Source: Umezawaea endophytica (GTDB taxonomy: Bacteria; Actinomycetota; Actinomycetes; Mycobacteriales; Pseudonocardiaceae). Taken from it: a stretch of DNA of 64,000 nucleotides. A program made the position numbers and the translations under genes. Of this stretch, positions 34,854-42,700 are shown piece after piece. How positions within the stretch are numbered: the first letter of the stretch is position 1; each line of letters starts with the position of its first letter. The stretch lies in contig NZ_JANYMP010000024.1 in the NCBI RefSeq assembly GCF_025061645.1, positions 83,877 through 147,876 of the forward strand, given 5' to 3'. The notes below the pieces were generated by a model that did no database searches, was not told the origin of the DNA, and worked only from the letters and a program-made list of their open reading frames with translations.

Positions 34854-35485
34854 CCGCGCAGGAAGGGCTAGCCACGGTGCGGGTGCTCGTGGTGGACGAC
34901 CATCCGGTCATCCGCGACGGTGTCCGAACAGGACTCGAGCGCGACGGCCGGGCGCTGGTCGTGGCCGAGGCCGCCGATGCCCGGACCGCGTGCAGGCTGG
35001 CCGAGCAGGTGCGCCCCGAGGTCGCCGTGGTCGACCTGCGACTGGACGCGGGCGGCCACGGTGTTGACGTGATCCGGTACCTGCACCTGCACCTGCCCAC
35101 CGCGAGGATTCTCGTGCTCTCCCAAGCGGGTCCGGCCGACATGGTGGCGGCGATCCGCGCGGGCGCGCACGGCTGCGTCAGCAAGGCGGCCACCTCCGCG
35201 GAGCTGGCGCGAGCCGTCGCGGACGTGCTCACCGGGCCCGTGCTGCCCGCCGAACTGGCCGCGCACCTGATCGGTGAACTGCGGCAGGAGAGCAGATCTC
35301 TCACCGCGCGCGAGCGGGAGGTGTTGCGCTGCCTGGCGAAGGGCTACGACAACCGCGAGATCGCCGACGACCTCGACATCACCGTGCGCACCGTCAACCG
35401 CCACCTGGAGAACATCCGCGGGAAGCTCGGCCACCGCCGCCGGTCCGAACTGATCCGCATCGCCCGCGCCCGCCACGACGGGTGA
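34850..35485 (+). CDS. LuxR/NarL-family response regulator
   Basis: A 211-residue regulator whose GTG overlaps the kinase stop (GTGA). The receiver has VVDDHP, phosphoacceptor VAVVDLRLD, Ser in place of Thr in VLSQAG and Lys in GCVSKAA. The GerE domain is LTAREREVLRCLAKGYDNREIADDLDITVRTVNRHLENI (about 150-190). The gene's 3' end is 16 bases from the convergent 3-hydroxyacyl-CoA dehydrogenase gene, so the biosynthetic operon ends here. Confidence 0.95.
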   Translation: MTAQEGLATVRVLVVDDHPVIRDGVRTGLERDGRALVVAEAADARTACRLAEQVRPEVAVVDLRLDAGGHGVDVIRYLHLHLPTARILVLSQAGPADMVAAIRAGAHGCVSKAATSAELARAVADVLTGPVLPAELAAHLIGELRQESRSLTAREREVLRCLAKGYDNREIADDLDITVRTVNRHLENIRGKLGHRRRSELIRIARARHDG

Positions 35486-35501
35486 ACCCGGACCACCCCG
35501 A

Positions 35502-36362
35502 TCAGGAGAGGACGCGGCCGCGCACCGAGACGTGGAACCCGTGGCCGGTCTTCTCGCCGAGCCGCCCGGCGGACACCAGTTCGGCGAGCAGCGGGGTCGG
35601 TCGGAACCGCGGGTCGCCGGTGAACTCCAGCAGCACCGCCAGGGTGTCGACGATGGTGTCCAGGCCGATCAGGTCGGCGGTGCGCAGCGGTCCCATCCGG
35701 TGCCCAAAGCACCGCTCGAACACCGCGTCCACCGTGGCGGCGTCGGCGGTGCCCTGCGCCAGCACGGCGGCCGCCTCGTTGACGGTGAGCATCAGCACCC
35801 GGTTGGACACGAACCCCGGTCCGTCGCCGACCACGATGGCCTCCTTGCCGAGGCGACCGAGCAGTTCCGTGGTGCGGCGCAGGGTGTCCGGGGAGGTGCG
35901 GGGGCCGCAAGCCACCTCGACGGTGTCCTTGAGCGGGGCGGGGTTCATGAAGTGGGTCCCGATCATCCGGCCGGGGTCGCCGATCCAGCGGGCGAGGTGG
36001 TCGATCGGGATCGCCGACGTGCAGGAGGCGAGCACGGCGTCGGGCGCGCTGTGCTCGTCGGCCGCGCGCAGCACCTGTTCCTTGAGCGGCAGTCGTTCCG
36101 GCACGCACTCGACCACGAACCCCGGTGACCCCAACAGCTCCCAGCGGTCGGTCCACCGGATGCGGCCCAGCACCTCGTCCGGGTCCGCGTCGGTACGGCG
36201 CAGCATCCGGGCCAGGCGCACCCCGTCGCGCACGCGCCGCGGCCCGGCTTCGCGCGCGGCGGCGGAGGGCTCGAACACCGCCACGGTGTGCCCCGCGGCG
36301 GCGAGGCACTGCGCGACACCGCAGCCCATCGTCCCGCCGCCGAGCACCGCGTAGTTCTCCAT
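35502..36362 (-). CDS. 3-hydroxyacyl-CoA dehydrogenase-like enzyme (FkbK type)
   Basis: The 286-residue protein has an N-terminal Rossmann fold with VLGGGTMGCGVAQCLAAAGHTVAVFEPS and a C-terminal helical dimerisation part with GHRMGPLRTADLIGLDT. The catalytic His/Glu pair lies in GTHFMNPAP and FVVECVPE. In hydroxymalonyl-ACP and methoxymalonyl-ACP pathways the FkbK-type enzyme oxidises the C3 hydroxyl of glyceryl-ACP to the aldehyde. The ATG at 36362 has GGGGAGG upstream; a start at 36401 that overlaps the preceding gene is less likely. It is the last gene of the operon. The neighbourhood identifies the function, not this sequence alone. Confidence 0.87.
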   Translation of the reverse strand: MENYAVLGGGTMGCGVAQCLAAAGHTVAVFEPSAAAREAGPRRVRDGVRLARMLRRTDADPDEVLGRIRWTDRWELLGSPGFVVECVPERLPLKEQVLRAADEHSAPDAVLASCTSAIPIDHLARWIGDPGRMIGTHFMNPAPLKDTVEVACGPRTSPDTLRRTTELLGRLGKEAIVVGDGPGFVSNRVLMLTVNEAAAVLAQGTADAATVDAVFERCFGHRMGPLRTADLIGLDTIVDTLAVLLEFTGDPRFRPTPLLAELVSAGRLGEKTGHGFHVSVRGRVLS

Positions 36363-36387
36363 CTCCGGTTCCTCCCCTGGGTCGCGG

Positions 36388-37419
36388 TCAGTGAACGGCA
36401 TCGGTGAGCACCCGGATGTGCGGGGAACGCGACACCAGCGCGCCCCGGTGCGCGAGCAGCACCCGGTCCCCGTCGTCGCGCTCCGCCTCGAAACCGCTGA
36501 ACCTCAACGTGACGAGCATGATCCGGTTGACCGGGGTGGGCACGAACTCCGCCATCGGCAGGAGCCCCGCCGCCAGCGACCGGCGCACGACCTGCTCGAT
36601 CAACGCCGCGCCCGCACCGCGCGAGGCCACGCGGCAGGAGGTGAGCAGCAGTTTCATCGTGGTGCTCGTGGCGTCCCGCTCGGTCACGGCCAGCCCGATG
36701 ACCCCGTACGGACCGAACCGGTCGGTCAGCTCGGCGACCAGCACCTCGTGGTCGGGTGAGGCGGACAGCCCGCGCAGGTCGACCTCGTCGAAGGTGAGGC
36801 CGGTGGTGTTGAGCTGGTGGGTGCGCACGGTGAGCTCGTGGGCCCTGGCCAGGTCACCGGCGGTGGCGCGGCGAACCACCATGGTGAGGTCGAGCGAGGC
36901 CAGGAACTCCGGCGCGGTGCCGTCGTGCTCCTGCTCCGCCGCCCGTCTGCCCGCCTCCACCTGGTACATCTGCCTGCGCCGGGCCGATTCCGCGGTTCGC
37001 GTCACCGGCCGGAACTCCGCCAGGTCCGGGAGCGAGCCCACCTCCTCGGCGGTGTACGCCCGGACGTCCGGCAGCGCCGCGACGACCTCGGCGCGTTCGA
37101 CCGGGTCGTTGTCGACGAAGGCGAAGCTGTCCAGGCCGAGGTTCAGCAGGTCCGCGACGCGGCGGACCGAGGCGGACTTGGCGCCCCAGCCGACCCGCAC
37201 CACCGTGAAGAGGTCTCGGAGGCCGAGGCGGTCGAGGTGCGCGACGGCGGTGGCCTCGTCACCGCGGCTGGCGACCGCGTGCAGGATGCCGCGTTCGTCG
37301 AGTTCCCGCAGCGTCCTGACGGCTTCCGGGAACGGCGCGGCCCGATCGCCCTCCAGCACCACCCCTCGCCACAGGGTGTCGTCGAGGTCCCAGACGAGGC
37401 ACTTCACCGGCCGGGTCAT
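36388..37419 (-). CDS. FkbH-like HAD-family glyceryl transferase/phosphatase
   Basis: The 343-residue protein has the HAD motif VWDLDDTLW (first Asp nucleophile), the second motif around VASRGDE and the acidic motif FAFVDNDPVERAE. The C-terminal half (about 190-343) is GNAT-like. FkbH proteins take 1,3-bisphosphoglycerate, dephosphorylate it and load a glyceryl group onto a discrete ACP. Both the ACP and the oxidising enzymes for the next steps are in the same operon. The ATG at 37419 overlaps the stop of the acyl-CoA dehydrogenase by four bases (ATGA). In tetronate pathways an FkbH homologue acts with an ACP and a KAS III-like enzyme. Confidence 0.92.
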   Translation of the reverse strand: MTRPVKCLVWDLDDTLWRGVVLEGDRAAPFPEAVRTLRELDERGILHAVASRGDEATAVAHLDRLGLRDLFTVVRVGWGAKSASVRRVADLLNLGLDSFAFVDNDPVERAEVVAALPDVRAYTAEEVGSLPDLAEFRPVTRTAESARRRQMYQVEAGRRAAEQEHDGTAPEFLASLDLTMVVRRATAGDLARAHELTVRTHQLNTTGLTFDEVDLRGLSASPDHEVLVAELTDRFGPYGVIGLAVTERDATSTTMKLLLTSCRVASRGAGAALIEQVVRRSLAAGLLPMAEFVPTPVNRIMLVTLRFSGFEAERDDGDRVLLAHRGALVSRSPHIRVLTDAVH

Positions 37420-38504
37420 GTCATCCCCCCAACCCTGTACTTGCGCAGCAGGTGATCGGCTATGTGCAGTTCGGACACCTGGTCGGAGCCCTCGATGATC
37501 TGCATGACCTTGGCGTCGCGGAAGAACCGGCCGACGCGGCTGTCCGACGCGCACCCGGCCGATCCGAGTAGCTGCACGGCGTCCTGGCTCGCCGAGGCGG
37601 CGGCCCGCGCGGCCGCGTACTTCGCCATGACCGTGCCGGCGACCGCGTCGAGCTCCCCAGCGTCGCGGGCACGGGCCGCGGCCACGCACAGCCCACGCGC
37701 CGCGGTGGCGTCCACCGCCATCCGGGCCAGCGTCGAACGCACCACCTGGTGCGCGGCCAGCGGGACGGCGGCCTGGCGTCGCCGCACGGTGTGCTCGGCC
37801 GCGTCCGCGACGCAGGCGGCGGCCATCCCGGCACAGCCCCACGCGACGGTGAAGCGGCCGTGGTCCAGCGCGGTCGCGGCCACGTGGGACAGGCCGAAAC
37901 CCGGTGACGCCACCAGGTTCCCCATCGGCACCCGCACCCCGTCGAAGCGGACGTGCGCGATCATCGCGGCGCGCAGGCCGAGCTGCCCGCGCACCGGGAC
38001 GGTGCTCACCCCCGGCCCCGCCTCCACCAGCACCGTTGCCAGGCGGCCGTCGAGCTTGCCCAGCACCAGGAACGCGGTGGCCTGCTGGCCGAACGTGACC
38101 CAGCGCTTCTCGCCCGTCACGGTGATCGCGCCGCCGGTCACCTCGAACCGGGTGTCCACAGCGGACAGTTCGGTGCCCGCACCCGATTCGGTCGCGGCGA
38201 ACCCGGCGAGGTGCTCCCCTGCGGCCAGCGCGGGCAACCAGGTCGAGCGCTGCTCGGCGGTGCCCCAGCGGGTGATCGCGGCGGACACCATGCCCTGCAC
38301 GGTGATCAGCGCGCGAACCGAGCCGCACACGGCGCCGATCTCGGCGCACAACTCGCCCAGTTCCGCCTGGGTACCGCCCTTACCGCCGTGCTCGGCAGGC
38401 AGGTCGACGCCGAACCACCCCGCCCGCGCGGCGGCTTCGCGCATCTCCAAGGGCAGCACGCCGCGCTCGTCCCAGCCGGAGGCGTCGAACTCGTCGGGTC
38501 GCAC
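37416..38504 (-). CDS. Acyl-CoA dehydrogenase-like flavoprotein (FkbI type)
   Basis: A 362-residue acyl-CoA dehydrogenase. FAATESGAGTELSAVDTRFEV is the FAD/substrate region, with TGEKRWVTFG just after it. The helical C-terminal domain has MQIIEGSDQVSELHIADHLLRK. In the hydroxymalonyl-ACP route the FkbI-type enzyme oxidises the aldehyde, formed from glyceryl-ACP by the FkbK enzyme, to hydroxymalonyl-ACP. The GTG start lies one base past the ACP stop. Relatives in other clusters act on acyl-ACPs rather than CoA thioesters. The presence of FkbH, FkbK and an ACP supports the assignment. Confidence 0.9.
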   Translation of the reverse strand: MRPDEFDASGWDERGVLPLEMREAAARAGWFGVDLPAEHGGKGGTQAELGELCAEIGAVCGSVRALITVQGMVSAAITRWGTAEQRSTWLPALAAGEHLAGFAATESGAGTELSAVDTRFEVTGGAITVTGEKRWVTFGQQATAFLVLGKLDGRLATVLVEAGPGVSTVPVRGQLGLRAAMIAHVRFDGVRVPMGNLVASPGFGLSHVAATALDHGRFTVAWGCAGMAAACVADAAEHTVRRRQAAVPLAAHQVVRSTLARMAVDATAARGLCVAAARARDAGELDAVAGTVMAKYAAARAAASASQDAVQLLGSAGCASDSRVGRFFRDAKVMQIIEGSDQVSELHIADHLLRKYRVGGMT

Positions 38505-38505
38505 C

Positions 38506-38760
38506 TCAGCCCGCCGTCTTGCCGAGCACGAACCCGGTCAGCCGGTTCACCGTGCGGAAGTTGTCCAGGTCCAGGTCCTCCACCCGCACGGTGATCCCGA
38601 ACCGGTGCTCCACGAAGGTCACCAGCTCCAGCGCGGCCAGCGAGTTGACCAGTCCCAGTTCGAAGTAGTCCTCGTCGGGGCCGGGCTCGGCATCGACCAG
38701 CGAGGTGACGAACGCCAGCAACTGGCCGCGCACCTCGTCGGCCGGGAGACCGTTCCGCAT
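38506..38760 (-). CDS. Discrete acyl carrier protein (FkbJ type)
   Basis: An 84-residue carrier protein. The phosphopantetheine Ser is in LGLVNSLAALEL, and the surrounding FGITVRVEDLDLDNFRTVNRL is the standard third-helix pattern. The ATG at 38760 has AGGAGG at the ideal distance. It is the expected carrier for glyceryl and hydroxymalonyl units made by the three enzymes downstream. The adjacent KAS III-like gene ends eight bases before it. Confidence 0.94.
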   Translation of the reverse strand: MRNGLPADEVRGQLLAFVTSLVDAEPGPDEDYFELGLVNSLAALELVTFVEHRFGITVRVEDLDLDNFRTVNRLTGFVLGKTAG

Positions 38761-38768
38761 CGTTCCTC

Positions 38769-39767
38769 CTACAGGTAGTGCGTTTCCGCTTCGCCGCCGC
38801 CGTGTTCGACGAGCAACAGGCTCCAGGCCGCGACCGGGCTGGCGTTGAACACGACCGCGCGCGACCCCGCTGGCAGTTCCCCCTCGGCGATGGCGGTGTA
38901 CAGGTTGAGCAGGACGTCGTTCGGCCCGAGATGGCCGTACGACGCGAGGTTCTTCGCGCACACCGGCGAGAGCCGGACGTCGAGCGCCTCCTCGGTGAAC
39001 CGGAACGCCCCGGCCGACAGGTTCTGGCTGACGTGGCAGGTCACGTCCGCCGCGGTCATCCCGTTGCGGTCCAGCAGCTCGCGGTACAGGTCACGCAGCC
39101 GCGTCCGGCCCTCCATCGCGAGCTGGAACGAGTACCGCCGCGGGTCGGCGCACTCCTCGCTCCAGTCCGCCTGGGCCCGATCCCGGAAGTCCACCGTGTA
39201 CAGGTCCCAGTAGTGGCCGTTGGTGGCCTGCGCGATGTCGAGCACCCGCACGGGCCCGGTCCTGGACAGCAGCACCGCCTGTCCCCCGTCGCCGCTGACG
39301 GTGACCGGGTGCCGGTACCGCCGCGGCGTGGGCGGCTTGCTCCCGTGCACGACCAGCACCTGGTCCAGCTCGGGATCGGCGGCCAGCAGGCCCCGTGCGG
39401 TGAGCAGGGCCGGGGTGAGCGAGACGCAGCCGAGGCCGCCCACCGAGAAGGTGAGCGCGTCGGTGAGGCCGAGCAGCGCCTGCAACCTGGTGGCCTCCGA
39501 GCTCATCAGCCGCTCGGGCGCGCGCGAGCCGATCACCAGCAGGGCGCCGGGGGTGGCCCCGGTCTCCGCCAGCAGCTTCCCGGCCGCGGTCGCCGCCAGT
39601 TCCACCGCGTCGTACCGCGGATCCGCGCGGACCCGGTCGATCCCCAGCCCGAGGCAGGCCTGCCGTCGGTCCTCCGACAGCTCGGCCAGTTCCGGCAGGT
39701 CGGACAGCTCCGTCACCCGGTCCGGCCGGAAGTCGGTGATCGCGCGCACCGCCAGTGGCGCGGTCAC
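38769..39767 (-). CDS. KAS III-like ketosynthase/acyltransferase
   Basis: The 332-residue protein has the thiolase fold of beta-ketoacyl-ACP synthase III. The active Cys is in GGLGCVSLTPA (about residue 114); the His is in TCHVSQNLSAG, a match to the HQAN region, and the last residue of the triad is Asn in AKNLASYGHLGPNDVLLNL. The GTG at 39767 overlaps the NRPS stop by four bases (GTGA). KAS III-like enzymes in secondary metabolism start chains, transfer acyl groups to sugars (CerJ type) or, in tetronate pathways, join a beta-keto thioester to glyceryl-ACP. Its place between the NRPS and the ACP suggests it acts on either. No thioesterase is present in the operon. Confidence 0.9.
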   Translation of the reverse strand: MTAPLAVRAITDFRPDRVTELSDLPELAELSEDRRQACLGLGIDRVRADPRYDAVELAATAAGKLLAETGATPGALLVIGSRAPERLMSSEATRLQALLGLTDALTFSVGGLGCVSLTPALLTARGLLAADPELDQVLVVHGSKPPTPRRYRHPVTVSGDGGQAVLLSRTGPVRVLDIAQATNGHYWDLYTVDFRDRAQADWSEECADPRRYSFQLAMEGRTRLRDLYRELLDRNGMTAADVTCHVSQNLSAGAFRFTEEALDVRLSPVCAKNLASYGHLGPNDVLLNLYTAIAEGELPAGSRAVVFNASPVAAWSLLLVEHGGGEAETHYL

Positions 39768-42700
39768 GCGCCCGCGCCCAGTTCGGCGAAGGCCTCGGCC
39801 ATCCGGTCGGCGAGCACCTCGGCCTCCTTCGCGCTGAACCGTCCACTGTGGATGACGCGGACCTCCGTCCGCCCGTCGACCACGCCGGTGGACAGCAGCA
39901 GCGGGTGCAGCTCCAGCAGGCTCGGCAGCGGCAGCGGGATCGGCGTCGACCGGATCGACAGCGGTCCGCCGAGCCGGATCGGGTGCATCCCGCTGGCCGT
40001 GTGCTCCACCAGCGCCACCGGCTCGGCCAGCGAGCGCAACTCCCGCACCGCGGGCGTCGGCGGGCTCAGCCTGCGCAGCATCCCGTAGCCGACGCCGTCG
40101 TTCGGCACCGAGCGCAGCACCTCGACGACCTCGGGCAGCGCGTCCGCGGCGTTCGTCGCCGGGTCGACCGGCAGGTGCACCGGGAACGCGTTGGTGAACC
40201 AGCCGACCGAGCGCGACCGGTCCTCCGGCCGGAACGGGTTCGGGGCACCGTGGCCGATGGTCGCCAGGTAGGCGCCCGGCTCGCCGCGCCAGCGGGACCA
40301 GCCGCAGGCCAGCGCGCACAGCGAGGCCTCCCGGCTGGACGGCCCCGGCGCCGAGAGCAGCGCCGCCAGGCGCTCGCCCTCCACCACCCTCACGACGACC
40401 CCCGGATCGCCCTCCACGCTCGCGGGCAGCGTCCCGGCGGCACCCCGGCGCAGCACGCTCGTCCAGTAGTCGCACTCGCCCGCCAGTTCGTCGCTCTGCG
40501 CCAGACCGCTCAGCAGCCGGGTCCAGTCCCGCCACGCCGCCGGCCGCACCGGCGCGGCACCGCCACCGGTCAGGGCCTCGTTGAGGTCCTCGAGCAGCGG
40601 CACGGTGGAGACCTCGTCGTGGACGAAGTGGTGCACCACCAGCAGCACCAGCCCGGAACGGCTGGCGCCCCGGTCGTAGTAGCGGGCCCGCAGCAGCGGC
40701 CCGCGCGCGAGGTCGAGGTCACCGACCAGCTCGACGGCGTCAGCGCTGAGCAGTGCCATTTCCTCGTCGTGGTCCATCAGCGGCAGCACCTTCGTGTCCA
40801 CAACGGACTCCGAACCGGCCTCGGCGATCTCGATCCGCCACCCGAGCCGGTTGCGGCGGAAGCGGTACCGCAGCGGCTCCTGCACCCGGACCAGTTCGGC
40901 GAACGCGGCCCGCAGCCGGTCGGGGCGCACACCCGGCGCGACCTCCAGCACCTCCGACACCACGAAGTCGGGCGCGCCCGGCGAGAACGGCTCGGCCGCG
41001 TCCAGCAGGTCCAGCATGAGCGGGGTGAGCGGGATCGGCCCGGTGTCCACGGCCGCAGCGGGCCGGTCCGCGGGTGGCACGGCGGGCGACGCGACGGCGG
41101 CCAGCTCGCGGAGGGTGGGGTACCGCAGCACGTCCTGCGCGGTGACCGACACGCCCGCCCGTGCCGCGCGGGCCGCGACCCCCACGCTCAGGATGGAATC
41201 GCCGCCGATGCGGAAGAAGTCCTCGTCGAGGCCGATGGACTCGCGACCGAGCAGGTCGGCCCAGATCCCGTGGAGGACCCGCTCGGTGTCGGTGGGCGTG
41301 CTCATCGAGTCTCCCTCGTCGCCGGTCAGCGCGGCGCGGTCGAGTTTTCCGTTGACAGTCCTCGGCAGCGTGCGGTGCCGCACGATCCGGGCGGGCACGA
41401 GGTGGTGCGGCAGCCGCGCGCGGAGTGCCGCGAGCAGCCGCCCGTCGTCCGGCAGCGCGCTCCCGGCGATGTGGGCCACCAGCCGCGGCACGACGGCACC
41501 GCGCCCGTCGGCGACCACCGCGGATTCCGCCACTCCGGGCTGGGCGGTCAGCACGCGTTCCACCTCGGCCGGTTCCACCCGGTGCCCGCGGATGGAGAGC
41601 TGGTCGTCCGCGCGGCCGTGGAAGGCGATCGTGCCGTCCGGGCGGACCGACGCGAGGTCCCCGGTGCGGTACATCCGGGAGCCCACGGCACCGAACGGGT
41701 CCGGCACGTACCGCGCGGCCGTCAGCCCTGGCATTCCGTGATAGCCGCGGCCGACCTGGCTTCCACCGAGGTACAACTCCCCCACCACGCCGACCGGCAC
41801 CGGCTCCGCGCGGGAGTCGAGCACGTGGGCGGTGGTCCCGGTGAGCGGACGGCCGAGCACCGGCAGCTCCGCGCCCGTGGAGGCCACCGGGCCGCACACG
41901 GTGAGGACCGTGCACTCGGTGGGGCCGTACAGGTTCAGCATCCGGTACGGGGCGTCCGCCGGGGGCCGGGCGCGCAGCCGGTCGCCGCCCGCCCCGAGCA
42001 CCCGGAGCCGGGGTAGGTGCGGTCGCTCGGCGATGAGGAGTTCCGCCAGCGCGGTGGGCATGGCCGCCACGGTGATGCCGTCCTCGGTCAACGAGCGGGC
42101 CAGCTCGGCGGGCGTGCTCAACACGTCGGGGACGAAGTGCACGGTGGCGCCGTGCACCAGCGCGGAGAGCACCTCCATGATCGCGCCGTCGAAGCCGGGG
42201 GCGTAGAACTGGGCCACCCGGTCCTGTTCGGACAGACCGACTTCCCCGCCGTAGCGGCGCAGGAGGTGGAGCAGGCTCCGGTGCTCGATGTCGCAGCCGT
42301 GCGGACGCCCGGTGGACCCGGAGGTGTGCACCACGTACGCCAGGTTGCGACTCGTCGCACCGCCGGGGAACGCCAGAGGCCCGTCGACGGCTTCGCCGGG
42401 GGCCAGCACCGGCCTCGTCCCGGCGTCGATCCCGACGTCCGCGACCACCACCGGCGGGTCGAGCGACTCGACGATCCCGTCCCGCCGCGCGGCGGGCACG
42501 ACCGGGTCGACGGGCGCGAAGGCGGCTCCCGCGCCGAGCACGCCGAGCCAGGCGATGACCAGCCCCGCTCCCCGGCCGGTGATCACGGGCACCGCGACCT
42601 CGGGCCCGGCGCCCGCGGCGACCAACCGGCGGGACAGCGCCGCCGCCGCGCGGACGATCTCGCGGTAGGTGTGACCACCGTCCCGGTCGACCACCGCGAG

